Below, one piece after another: positions 17,720-25,811 of a DNA stretch of 64,000 nt (positions are counted from its first letter, which is position 1; each line of letters begins with the position of its first letter). Below the pieces are notes generated by a model. It was not told where the DNA came from and searched no databases. It saw only the letters and a program-made list of their open reading frames with translations. Position numbers and translations under genes: made by a program. This DNA is from Methylorubrum populi. Lineage in GTDB: Bacteria > Pseudomonadota > Alphaproteobacteria > Rhizobiales > Beijerinckiaceae. The DNA is taken from assembly GCA_020741775.1 (NCBI GenBank), contig DYYG01000039.1, forward strand, positions 1 through 64,000, written 5' to 3'.

Positions 17720-20437
17720 ATGCCCGAGACCGGCCGCGACCCGAACCGCCCCTCACCCGACGCGCTGCTCGAAGCAGCACGCCGGGAGGAACGGACGCGC
17801 GGCCGGCTCAAGGTCTTCCTCGGTGCCGCACCGGGCGTCGGCAAGACCTACGAGATGCTGACCATCGGCCGGGCCAAGCTCAAGGCCGGCACCGACGTCG
17901 TGGTCGGCGTCGTCGAGACCCACGGGCGCGCGGAGACCGAGGCCCTGCTCGACGGCTTCGCGGTGATCCCGCGTCGGTCGGTGCCCTACCACGGGACCGT
18001 TCTGGAGGAGATGGACCTCGACGCGCTGCTCACCCGCCGCCCGGCGCTCGCCCTCGTGGACGAGCTCGCCCACACCAACGCCCCCGGCTCGCGCCACCCG
18101 AAGCGCTATCAGGATGTCGAGGAGTTGCTCGATGCCGGCATCGATGTCCTGACCACCCTCAACATCCAGCACGTCGAGAGCCTGAACGACGTCGTGGCTT
18201 CCATCACCCGCATCCGGGTGCGCGAGACGGTGCCGGACAGCATCCTCGACCGGGCCGACGACATCGAGGTCGTCGACCTCAACCCAGACGACCTGATCCA
18301 GCGCCTGAAGGACGGAAAGGTGTACGTCCCAACGAACGCGGAACGGGCGCTGAAGCATTACTTCTCGCGCGGCAACCTCACAGCGCTCCGGGAACTGGCT
18401 CTCCGCCGTACCGCCGACCGGGTCGATGACGAGCTCCTGAGCCACATGCGGGCGAATGCGATTCCCGGCCCCTGGGCGGCGGGGGAGCGCGTGCTCGTCT
18501 GCGTCAGCGAGGATCCGCGCTCGGCCGGTCTGGTGCGCTATGCGAAGCGGTTAGCCGACCGCCTGCACGCGCCCTGGAGCGCCCTGGTGGTTGAGGGGCC
18601 GCGCGCCGCCTCACGCACCGAGGCGGAGCGCGACCGCATCGCCGAGGCCCTGCGGCTCGCCGACCGGCTCGGAGGCGACGCCGTGACCCTGCCGGGCGGG
18701 CGGCGCATCGCCGACGACATCCTGGCCTACGCCCGTTCGGCCAATGTCAACCACATCGTGGTCGGCAAGGCGACGCGGTCCTGGCTGTTCGAGCTCGTGA
18801 ACGGCTCGGTGGTGCACGACCTCGTCCGCCGCAGCGGCAACATCAGCGTCCACGTGGTGCCCGGCGAGGCCGTGCCCGCCGAGACCGCGTCCCGGCGCGC
18901 GGTGGCCACCGCCGCCCCGCCGGCCGGCTTCGATGCCCGGTCCTACGTCCTGTCGCTGCTCGCCACCGGTGCCGGGCTCGGGCTCGCTCTGCTCCTGGAG
19001 CCGTATACGGGCGTCGAGAATGCCGACCTCATGCTGCTGACCGCCGTCGTGGCGGTCGCCGTCCGCTGGGGCCTCGGGCCCTCGCTCGCCGCGGTGGTGG
19101 CCGCCTCGCTGTCCTACAACTTCTTCTTCCTGCCGCCGGTCTACGCCTTCACCATCGCGGACCCGACCAATGTCGCGGCCTTCCTGCTCTTCACCCTGGT
19201 GGCCGTGCTGGTCTCGAACCTCGCCGCCCGCGCCCGCCTGACTGCGGTGGTCAGCCAGGGCCGCGCCAAGGCGACGGAGCGGCTGTTCGGGTTTTCCCGC
19301 AAGCTCGCCGCCTGCGGCACGCTCGACGACGTGCTCTGGGCGACCTGCGCGCAGGTCGCCGCGATGCTGAAGGTGCGGGTCGTCCTGCTGTTGCCCGAGG
19401 GGAAGGCCGTCTCCGTCCGAGCGGGGTATCCGCCGGAGGACATGCTGGACGAGGCCGACCTCGCCGCCGCCCAGTGGGCCTTCGACAACGACCGTCCGGC
19501 CGGCCGCGGCGCCGACACGCTCCCCGGGGCCAAGCGCCTGTTCCTGCCCATGCGCACCGGGCGCGGCACCATCGGGGTGATTGGCCTCGATGCCGACGGC
19601 ACCGGGCCGATCCTGACGCCGGAGGGGCGCCGCCTCCTCGACGCGCTGGCCGACATGGGCGCGCTCGCCATCGAGCGGGTGCGCCTCGTGGAGGACCTCG
19701 ACCGGGCCGAGCGCGCCGCCGAGACCGACCGTCTGGCCCGGGCGCTCCTCACCTCGATCAGCCACGACCTCAGGACGCCGCTCGCCTCCGTGCTGGGCTC
19801 GGCCAGCACCCTGCGCGACCTTGACGCGGCACTTCCGCCCGAGGCCAAGGCCGAGCTCCTGGCGACCATCATCGAGGAATCGGAGCGGTTGAACCGCTTC
19901 ATCGTGAACCTGCTCGACATGACCCGCTTGGAAGCCGGGGCCGTGACGCCGAACCTCGCGCCCCAGGACGTGGCCGAGACCGTCGACACCGCTCTTCGTC
20001 GGGTCGACAAGGTGCTCTCCGGACACCGGATCGCGGTCGAGATCGCACCGGACCTGCCGACCCTGCGCCTCGATCCGGTCCTGTTCGAGCAGGTGCTGGT
20101 CAACCTGCTCGACAACGCCGCCAAATACGCGCCCGAGGGCTCGACGGTCACCGTGCGCGCCCGCCAGGACGGCCGGTCCGTGCGCATCGAGGTGCTGGAC
20201 GAAGGCAACGGCATCCCCGAGGCTGACGTCGAGCGGGTGTTCGACAAGTTCTACCGGGTCCGCAAGAGCGACCACGTCCGGGCCGGCACCGGTCTCGGCC
20301 TCGCCATCTCCCGCGGCTTCGTCGAGGCGATGGGCGGCACCGTCACCGCCGGCAACCGTCGCGACCGGTTGGGGGCCGCCTTCACCGTGACGCTGCCGGT
20401 CCCGGCACGGACAACGCCAAGGGAGATCGCCGCATGA
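17720..20437 (+). CDS. kdpD: KdpD, sensor histidine kinase for K+ limitation
   Basis: A 905-residue membrane sensor kinase. The N-terminal KdpD domain has Walker A GAAPGVGKT (35-43) and is followed by a universal-stress-like domain (about 245-380). Four closely spaced helices of the DUF4118 region come next (about 410-500), then a GAF-like segment. The kinase core carries His682 in SISHDLRTPLASVLG, N-box NLLDNAAKYAPEG and the G boxes DEGNGIPE and GTGLGLAIS. In known systems it senses low K+ and phosphorylates KdpE. Its end overlaps kdpE by 4 bases (ATGA). Confidence 0.96.
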   Translation: MPETGRDPNRPSPDALLEAARREERTRGRLKVFLGAAPGVGKTYEMLTIGRAKLKAGTDVVVGVVETHGRAETEALLDGFAVIPRRSVPYHGTVLEEMDLDALLTRRPALALVDELAHTNAPGSRHPKRYQDVEELLDAGIDVLTTLNIQHVESLNDVVASITRIRVRETVPDSILDRADDIEVVDLNPDDLIQRLKDGKVYVPTNAERALKHYFSRGNLTALRELALRRTADRVDDELLSHMRANAIPGPWAAGERVLVCVSEDPRSAGLVRYAKRLADRLHAPWSALVVEGPRAASRTEAERDRIAEALRLADRLGGDAVTLPGGRRIADDILAYARSANVNHIVVGKATRSWLFELVNGSVVHDLVRRSGNISVHVVPGEAVPAETASRRAVATAAPPAGFDARSYVLSLLATGAGLGLALLLEPYTGVENADLMLLTAVVAVAVRWGLGPSLAAVVAASLSYNFFFLPPVYAFTIADPTNVAAFLLFTLVAVLVSNLAARARLTAVVSQGRAKATERLFGFSRKLAACGTLDDVLWATCAQVAAMLKVRVVLLLPEGKAVSVRAGYPPEDMLDEADLAAAQWAFDNDRPAGRGADTLPGAKRLFLPMRTGRGTIGVIGLDADGTGPILTPEGRRLLDALADMGALAIERVRLVEDLDRAERAAETDRLARALLTSISHDLRTPLASVLGSASTLRDLDAALPPEAKAELLATIIEESERLNRFIVNLLDMTRLEAGAVTPNLAPQDVAETVDTALRRVDKVLSGHRIAVEIAPDLPTLRLDPVLFEQVLVNLLDNAAKYAPEGSTVTVRARQDGRSVRIEVLDEGNGIPEADVERVFDKFYRVRKSDHVRAGTGLGLAISRGFVEAMGGTVTAGNRRDRLGAAFTVTLPVPARTTPREIAA

Positions 20438-21180
20438 GCCCGACCATCCTGGTCATCGACGACGAGCCCCCGATCCGCAAGCTCCTGCGCATGGGGCTGG
20501 CCACCCAGGGCTACGCCATCCTGGAGGCCGCGAATGCCGCCACCGCCCTGGAAGTGCTCGCGCGCGCAAGCCCGGACCTCGTCATCCTCGACCTCGGCCT
20601 GCCGGACATGCGCGGGCACGACCTGCTGCGGGCGATCCGGGCGAGCCATCCGGGCCTGCCGGTCGTGGTTCTGTCGAGCCGGGACGACGAGGGCGGCAAG
20701 GTCGAGGCGCTCGACCTCGGCGCGGACGACTACGTAACGAAGCCCTTCGGCATGGCCGAGCTCCTGGCGCGCCTGCGCGCGGCCCTGCGCCACCAACTGG
20801 CCGCCCGGGGCGAGCGCCCGGTCTTCCGGGTCGACGGCCTCTCGGTCGACCTCGTCCGCCGCGTGGTCAAGGTCGACGACGTCGAGGTGAAGCTGACCCC
20901 ACGCGAGTACGACTTCCTGAGGGTCATGGTCCTGCATGCCGGCAAGGTGCTGACCCACGCCCAGCTCATGCACGAGGTCTCGGTCTCGTCGGAGCCGCAA
21001 TACCTACGGGTCTACATGCGCCAGCTCCGCCAGAAGCTGGAGGCCGACCCCGAGCGGCCGCGCATCCTCCTCACCGAGACCGGCGTCGGCTATCGCCTGC
21101 GCGCTCCCGACGACGAACCGAACCTCAAGCTGCGCACGGCGAACGACGCCAAGCCGGCCGTGACGAAGACGAGCCCGTGA
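20434..21180 (+). CDS. kdpE: KdpE, OmpR-family response regulator of kdp
   Basis: A 248-residue regulator. The receiver domain has the acidic pair in VIDDEPP and phosphate acceptor Asp53 (ILDLGLPD), with the lysine in YVTKPFG. A winged-helix DNA-binding domain follows (about 130-230) with LTPREYDFLRVMVLHAGKVL and a typical RR-type end GVGYRLRAP. The C-terminal tail of about 20 residues is longer than usual. It is translated directly from the kdpD end. Partner: KdpD. Target: the kdp promoter upstream of 12806. Confidence 0.95.
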   Translation: MSPTILVIDDEPPIRKLLRMGLATQGYAILEAANAATALEVLARASPDLVILDLGLPDMRGHDLLRAIRASHPGLPVVVLSSRDDEGGKVEALDLGADDYVTKPFGMAELLARLRAALRHQLAARGERPVFRVDGLSVDLVRRVVKVDDVEVKLTPREYDFLRVMVLHAGKVLTHAQLMHEVSVSSEPQYLRVYMRQLRQKLEADPERPRILLTETGVGYRLRAPDDEPNLKLRTANDAKPAVTKTSP

Positions 21181-21193
21181 TGTCGATCCCCGA

Positions 21194-21673
21194 ATGTCCT
21201 CGGCCGGCGCGATGACCGTCGACGAGTTCCTCGCGCCGGCCGACGTGGTCCACGGCCTCCGCGTCGCCAGCAAGAAGGCCCTCCTTAAGGAGCTAGCCCA
21301 CCTGTCGAGCCTGACACTCGGCCTGTACCCGGACGAGGTCCTGGGTGCGCTCGCGCGTCGCGAGGATCTCGGCTCGACCGGGGTCGGCGCCGGGGTGGCG
21401 TTGCCGCACGCGCGGCTGGAAGCCGTCCGGCGCCCCTTCGGCCTGCTGGCGCGGCTGCGCGAGCCGGTCGACTTCGAGGCGGTGGACGAGAGGCCGGTCG
21501 ACCTTGTGTTCCTGCTGCTGCTGCCGGCCGGCGCGCAAAACGAGCACCTGAACGCGCTGGCCTGCGTGGCACGAAAGCTCCGGGACCCGGAGATCTCGGG
21601 GGCATTGCGCGGCGCCCGCGATGCGACTGCGCTCTACGCGCTGCTCACGGGCCGGGCCCTCAGCAAGGCGTGA
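21194..21673 (+). CDS. PTS EIIA-Ntr-like protein (PtsN paralogue) in kdp operon
   Basis: A 159-residue EIIA domain of the fructose/Ntr type. The phosphorylatable histidine is His72 in GVALPHAR. The EIIA-Ntr pattern continues in the surrounding residues (LGALARREDLGSTGVGAGVA) and C-terminally in LNALACVARKLRDPEISGAL. It starts 13 bases after kdpE in the same direction, so it is probably part of the operon. In enterobacteria, EIIA-Ntr binds KdpD and the Trk system to tune K+ uptake. Placement here suggests a dedicated version of that control. ATG 21212 (MTVDEFLAP) is an alternative start. Confidence 0.88.
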   Translation: MSSAGAMTVDEFLAPADVVHGLRVASKKALLKELAHLSSLTLGLYPDEVLGALARREDLGSTGVGAGVALPHARLEAVRRPFGLLARLREPVDFEAVDERPVDLVFLLLLPAGAQNEHLNALACVARKLRDPEISGALRGARDATALYALLTGRALSKA

Positions 21674-21808
21674 GCCCGTGCCATCCGGGCGCTTCCTGGC
21701 CCGGCGACGGGTTCCATGACAACCCCGCCGGGCTTCATCCTCTCGTCTCGGGGCTTGCCCATGGGAGGCTGTCTCTCATCAGGATGCCCGCGCCCGGTCC
21801 GCGGGGCG

Positions 21809-22036
21809 TCAGATGCGCAGCTCGATGCATTCCCCGGACAGGAGCACGGCGTCGGGCCGGTGGTCGGTCTCGTCCTCGGCATAGTCGACCGCTGCCTCGC
21901 GACTCCGGAACAGGCCGCCGGCGCGCCCGTGGATCTCGATGGCGACCCAGTGACCCTCTGGGTCCTGGCCGACCACGAACCGGTCGGCATCCGCGGCTTC
22001 GGCGTGAAGGGCGGCGACTTGGATGACGGGAGACAT
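21809..22036 (-). CDS. Small hypothetical protein, 75 aa
   Basis: From ATG 22036 the protein reads MSPVIQVAALHAEAADADRF, then VVGQDPEGHWVAIEIHGRAG and GLFRSREAAVDYAEDETDHR. A strand-rich core with a helix suggests a compact single-domain fold. An upstream GTG at 22075 is possible, but ATG 22036 fits the conserved-looking part better. It is acidic, cytoplasmic and of unknown function. It faces the kdp operon tail to tail. The second ~60-bp repeat lies directly upstream, as the first does for kdp. Confidence 0.6.
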   Translation of the reverse strand: MSPVIQVAALHAEAADADRFVVGQDPEGHWVAIEIHGRAGGLFRSREAAVDYAEDETDHRPDAVLLSGECIELRI

Positions 22037-22093
22037 GATGTGTCTGGGGTTCACGCGGGCCTCGGGGGACCGCACCCCTAAGCTGTGCCCCTG

Positions 22094-22153
22094 CGCGTTA
22101 GGATTCGAGCGGGAAGCGGGGCCGATCCCATCAGTGTCTCGTTAGGATTCCGG
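22094..22153 (-). repeat. ~60-bp repeat upstream of 75-aa gene (copy 2, inverted)
   Basis: Read on the minus strand this aligns with 12668-12726 from end to end. On the plus strand it contains two direct copies of GTTAGGATTC, at 22097-22106 and 22141-22150, 44 bp apart. It lies 57 bases upstream of the gene at 21809-22036. With copy 1 it brackets the kdp operon in inverted orientation. Confidence 0.55.
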
Positions 22154-22292
22154 GGCGCAGGGACCGGTCCCCTCAAAAACTCGCGGTTCGTCGCCCCCCG
22201 GCGCCGGGGCCAACCGGCCCTCCTGCGCGCCGATGCCGACGATGCGCTCTTCCGAGCACTCGCACTGGAGAGCCGTCTCGCTGTCCGGGAGA

Positions 22293-22532
22293 TCAGCGCA
22301 GCTTCGTGGCCGGAATCTCGCGGCCCTGTGTCCGATCCCACTTCACATAAATGCCCTGGTCGTTCTTGCGAACCGAGCTTCTGTCCTGAGCTGCCGGCAT
22401 GAGGGCATTGCCGGCGACCGTGGTGACGTACATCGAGACCTTGCCGCTGTGATCCCAGTGTCCGCCAGCGCCAGTGCCGCCCTGAACGCTGTCGAGAACC
22501 GCGTCGTCGAGCTTCATCTCCACTGCACTCAT
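22293..22532 (-). CDS. Small protein with double-glycine-type leader motif, 79 aa
   Basis: ATG at 22532 has GGAG 11 bases upstream. The N-terminus MSAVEMKLDDAVLDSVQGGT contains LDDAVLDSVQGG, which resembles the leader L-x5-LDxVxGG of peptides exported and cleaved by C39-peptidase ABC transporters. The remaining ~60 residues start GAGGHWDHSGKVSMYVTTVA and end basic (KWDRTQGREIPATKLR). No transporter or modifying enzyme is next to it. It could be a bacteriocin-like peptide or a small secreted protein. It could also be an unrelated small protein that happens to have the motif. Confidence 0.5.
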   Translation of the reverse strand: MSAVEMKLDDAVLDSVQGGTGAGGHWDHSGKVSMYVTTVAGNALMPAAQDRSSVRKNDQGIYVKWDRTQGREIPATKLR

Positions 22533-22745
22533 GTCGGTAAAATCTCCGAAGTCAGTAACGATGCCTGAATGGCATCTGTCTCGATTGACAACGGATCGTG
22601 TTGGCTTGGCTGTGTTCCGGGACACATCACTTGGCGCTGCTGCCCTCGTACTCCACAGGCCTCTGGCGCGTCCCTTCACGTCGGTCCTGCCCGCTTTCCC
22701 CTTCCGAACCGCGTGCTGGAATCTCAAGCTGAAGCGGAGGATTCG

Positions 22746-23010
22746 ATGGGCAAGCTCGGCGAGCGCCTTCTCCGAAGCGCGAGAGAGGCGAGAGCCATCG
22801 TGCGCGGCGGGGCTCAACCCGGGCGGACGTGTCCTCCACCCCAGATCGAGGCCGCCGATCCGGAAGGGGACCGGCCTATTCCGGCAGAGCTTCGTTCGGC
22901 GCTCGGGCGGGTTCGTGGCCGTCGTCCGTGAGCAGGGGCAGAAAAGCCGCAGGCCCGATGCCGTGAAGATCGGTCAGGACAGAGTGGCTGGCGCACTCTC
23001 GGTGCAGCCT
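22746..23010 (+). pseudogene. Frameshifted HTH-type regulator / antitoxin remnant
   Basis: GGAGG lies 7 bases upstream of ATG 22746. The first frame encodes MGKLGERLLRSAREARAIVR, a typical start of short XRE-type regulators that partner RelE/HigB-like toxins. Near 22858 the frame shifts, and the second frame continues with PIRKGTGLFRQSFVRRSGGF and VAVVREQGQKSRRPDAV. This matches the helix-turn-helix and the following segment of the same family. One indel thus breaks the gene. No intact toxin gene is adjacent. Confidence 0.6.
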
Positions 23011-23041
23011 CGAAGCCGCGTTTGGGGCTCGCTTCTTCGGA

Positions 23042-23220
23042 GTTTACACACGCCTGCGGCTCGGGCTTCAGCTGGAAGCCTTCTATGAGCCAGTGCTGGA
23101 TGAGGTTCTGGATCCACGCCTGGAGGCGCTGCTGCAGCAACGGGATCAGGATCGAGGAGCGACGGAGGTCGGCCACTCGGTCGCTGGCTACGGTGTGCTA
23201 GCACACCTGCGCTGCAAGCT
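23042..23220 (+). pseudogene. Coding-like fragment of unknown family
   Basis: One frame reads VYTRLRLGLQLEAFYEPVLD, then EVLDPRLEALLQQRDQDRGA. This regular amphipathic pattern looks like real protein, but there is no good start and the frame decays after about 23210. It may be the tail of a broken gene. I do not recognise the family. Confidence 0.25.
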
Positions 23221-23292
23221 ATGCCTTAGATGCATTGGCAAACGCTCTCGGAAGCGCTTGCTTTGTGCGATGCACCATTTAATTTTGCATCA

Positions 23293-23387
23293 TGCGAGAC
23301 CGCGATGGCGTCGCGGTCCTGCAGCCCTTCTTGGGCGTTTCCTCCCTAGACTTCGGGCCGCTCCCTCACCGGGGCGGCCTTTTTTCG
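23293..23387 (+). ncRNA. Candidate small RNA with three hairpins and terminator
   Basis: Three stems follow in a row: GACCGCGA/TCGCGGTC with a 5-base loop, GCCC/GGGC with loop TTCTT, and a GC-rich terminator GGCCGC...GCGGCC (23356-23379) followed by six T. Between them lies unpaired TTTCCTCCCTAG. A CCUCCC anti-ribosome-binding-site motif before a terminator recalls alphaproteobacterial trans-acting sRNAs (AbcR/alpha-r15-like). A possible TTGCTT/AATTTT promoter pair lies upstream near 23258. The terminator is certain enough. The sRNA reading is an inference. Confidence 0.45.
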
Positions 23388-23491
23388 TCTTGGGGCCAGC
23401 CGTTTAGCCTCCCGCGACCCGCACAACAAGCAAGATTTTTCTTGAAGCGAGGGGCGGCAGTTGGAATTTTTTATCCGCTCCGGATTGGAGG

Positions 23492-23675
23492 TTAACGATC
23501 GGCCGCTGCCGCCGAGTGCACACCAGCCGTCTTCTGCGCCGTGCTCAGGACGCTGAACAGCTTGGCTCGCTGTCGGATCGCCGGTCGGGCTGAGCATGCG
23601 CATCAGGCTCTTGGATGATCTGCCGGTTTCTTCCGCCAAGCGCTCGAAGCCGATCGTCGCGTCGAGGGCGTGTGA
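23492..23675 (-). pseudogene. HigA-like addiction antitoxin remnant (C-terminal part)
   Basis: On the minus strand one frame reads FERLAEETGRSSKSLMRMLS then PTGDPTAS, the HTH part of plasmid-addiction 'antidote' proteins. After a frameshift near 23560 another frame continues KLFSVLSTAQKTAGVHSAAA and reaches a stop at 23492. The N-terminal part is missing or unrecognisable. No toxin partner is visible. Confidence 0.55.
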
Positions 23676-23757
23676 TCGGCATCCAAAAGGATCCACGCGC
23701 TCCCTTTCGGATCACGGACTTAAAACACGTCGATCGGCGTCCAAAACGCAGTCTGGA

Positions 23758-23862
23758 TCACACCACGAGATCCTGGATCCCCCCGTCGAGACGCTCGATG
23801 CGCTCGATGAGGGAGCGGATCCGCTCGCCTGCGACGCCCACGGTGTCGCTCGTGTCGGACAT
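23758..23862 (-). pseudogene. Truncated GapR/DUF2312-like gene (34 aa)
   Basis: ATG 23862 opens MSDTSDTVGVAGERIRSLIE followed by RIERLDGG and a stop after 34 codons. The beginning matches the start of GapR-family (DUF2312) chromosome-binding proteins, which are normally about 80-90 residues with a long coiled coil. The lysine/glutamate-rich coiled-coil body is absent, so this is a truncated copy. Confidence 0.6.
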
Positions 23863-23966
23863 GCTCACTCCTCGCGCAGATCCGGGCCGGCAGAGGGGCG
23901 GGTCAGGTAGGCGAGAGGTTAAGGTGATCCGCGAGAGCATCGGGGGCCAATCGGCAAGGCGAGAGG

Positions 23967-24827
23967 ATGAGTGTGTTGATGCGGTGGATCGCTGCGATGA
24001 CCGGCGGGATCCTGGCCGGCCTGGTCGGCAGCAAACTCTTCGCCGGACAGCGTGCAAACCAGGGGGATCGACCACGCCTTGGGCGGCTTTCGGCGAGATA
24101 CGACCGCGTCGGCGGCATCAACATGCACGCCCGTGTTTCGGCCCATCCCGTCCCAGACGACCGCCCGCCCGTGATCCTGGTCCACGGGCTCGGGATGTCG
24201 AGCCGCTACATGATCCCGCTCGCGGAGCATCTCGCCCCGCATCGACGGGTCTATGCGCCGGATCTGCCAGGCTTCGGCTTGAGCGACAAACCGCGACAAG
24301 CGCTCACGGTTCGCGGGCTTGCCGATGCGCTGGCGGCCTGGATGCACGAGATCGGATTGGATCGGGCGGCGTTTGTCGGCAATTCGCTTGGCTGCGAGGT
24401 GTTGGTCGAACTGGCCGTCAACCACCCGCATCTCGTCGTCCGTCTGGTCCTCCAGGGGCCGACACCGGACCCGGATGCCCGTGGACTCGTCCGGCAGATC
24501 GCGGGCTTCTTCCTCATCGCGCCTTTTGAGCGTTGGTCGCTCGCCTGGATAGCGCTCACCGACTATGCCCGCAGTGGTGTAAGGCGCTACATCCAAACCT
24601 TGCACAGCATGGTCGACAACCGCATCGGCGAGAAGGCGCTACGGATTTCTCAGCCGACGCTCGTGGTTTGGGGCACGCGCGACTACATCGTCCCCTATGA
24701 GTTTGTCGCCGGCCTCGCTGAGGTTCTGCCTCAGGGGCGCCTCGCCGTCATCCCCGACGCTGCTCACGGGATCAACTACTCGCATCCGAAGGCGCTCGCC
24801 GCGGTCATCCTGCCATTTATTTTATGA
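23967..24827 (+). CDS. Alpha/beta hydrolase with N-terminal membrane anchor
   Basis: A 286-residue serine hydrolase. A short hydrophobic N-terminus (WIAAMTGGILAGLVGSKLF) suggests membrane attachment or a signal. The core shows HGLGMS (73-78), nucleophile Ser140 in GNSLGCE, acid in WGTRDYIVP and His267 in PDAAHGIN. DLPGFGLSDKP is typical of small-ester hydrolases and C-C bond hydrolases. The substrate is unknown. It stands alone among decayed genes but shows no damage, so it may be under selection. Confidence 0.82.
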   Translation: MSVLMRWIAAMTGGILAGLVGSKLFAGQRANQGDRPRLGRLSARYDRVGGINMHARVSAHPVPDDRPPVILVHGLGMSSRYMIPLAEHLAPHRRVYAPDLPGFGLSDKPRQALTVRGLADALAAWMHEIGLDRAAFVGNSLGCEVLVELAVNHPHLVVRLVLQGPTPDPDARGLVRQIAGFFLIAPFERWSLAWIALTDYARSGVRRYIQTLHSMVDNRIGEKALRISQPTLVVWGTRDYIVPYEFVAGLAEVLPQGRLAVIPDAAHGINYSHPKALAAVILPFIL

Positions 24828-24871
24828 TTGTATCGAGAATCTTTGGGCAATAGATTATTATTAGAGGGCGT

Positions 24872-24907
24872 GCATAGTAAAGGCGTGGGCAGTCAAGCCT
24901 TTTATGC
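24872..24907. terminator. Imperfect hairpin after hydrolase gene
   Basis: GCATAGTAAAGGC (24872-24884) pairs, with a two-base bulge, with GCCTTTTATGC (24897-24907). It lies 45 bases after the hydrolase stop in an AT-richer patch. There is no clean U-run, so it is a possible weak terminator only. I see no gene in the rest of 24828-25195. Confidence 0.35.
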
Positions 24908-25195
24908 CGAGCACAAGTCCGGGCGGCAGTTCAGCTTTGCGCCAACTGCGGAATTGAGCTGCCAGCCGAGAAGCAGGCGTTCCGCATCCGACCCTTCGCA
25001 GGTCCTCGGAAGGTCCGCTTCGAGGCTGTTGGGCAGAGGCCGGCGGCCGGGTTGGGTGGTTTCCTGTCCGTCCGCTTATGGACGTCGGATGCATCGAAGC
25101 CGACATAGCCGCGGGACCCGGTCACGACCCTGAGCCGAAACCTTTGTAAGGTCCGCCTTTCAACGCGTGACTATGACTGGCACAGGGTCGCTACG

Positions 25196-25801
25196 ATGAA
25201 CCCTCCCGACGAGAACGCCTGGGATGCATGGACACCGCACGAACTGCGTCAGCGTCTCCGAGAGGTCATTGTCCCATGGTACGTCGCGGGCGGATGGGCT
25301 CTGGACATATGGCATGGCAAGCAAACGCGCGTGCACGAAGACTTAGAGTTTGTTGCTCTTCGCCATGACGCAGATCATTTTCGCAATATCTTATATGAAT
25401 TAGATTTCTTTGCGGTAAAAGACGGAATTATCGAATATCTACCGCCGTCCGTCCCCGTACCGAGCGATGTGTCGCAGATTTGGGGCGGAGATATGCAGCG
25501 AGGTGTTTGGCGGGTCGATCTTATGATTGAGCAAGGTGCGCCCGACCTATGGGTCTATAAGCGCAATCAAGCTATAAAGATGGCGCGTTCTGACGCTGTT
25601 CGCGTTAGCGAAGGAGGTATCCCGTACCTCGCTCCAATGATCGTCGTATTGTTCAAGGCCAAGCACTGTCGCGACAAAGATCGGGCGGATTTCGAGCTTT
25701 GCCTGCCTAAATTTTCTGCCTGCGAGATGGAGCAGCTGATAATCTGGTTGAATGATCTGCACCCTAATCATGAGTGGCTCACACCCCTGCAAATGAAGTG
25801 A
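25196..25801 (+). CDS. Aminoglycoside/lincosamide-type nucleotidyltransferase
   Basis: A 201-residue protein of the ANT(2'')/Lnu-like nucleotidyltransferase group. The motif GGWALD (32-37) is followed by GKQTRVHEDLEF (41-53), corresponding to the metal-binding GGW...HDDID pattern, here with Glu at one acidic position. The C-terminal half (VLFKAKHCRDKDRADFELCL) is the usual helical part. Family members transfer a nucleotide to an antibiotic hydroxyl. Some homologues act on unknown substrates, so resistance is only inferred. The gene is clearly AT-richer than its neighbours, with different codon use, which suggests recent transfer. Confidence 0.75.
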   Translation: MNPPDENAWDAWTPHELRQRLREVIVPWYVAGGWALDIWHGKQTRVHEDLEFVALRHDADHFRNILYELDFFAVKDGIIEYLPPSVPVPSDVSQIWGGDMQRGVWRVDLMIEQGAPDLWVYKRNQAIKMARSDAVRVSEGGIPYLAPMIVVLFKAKHCRDKDRADFELCLPKFSACEMEQLIIWLNDLHPNHEWLTPLQMK

Positions 25802-25811
25802 CCGGGCAGCC

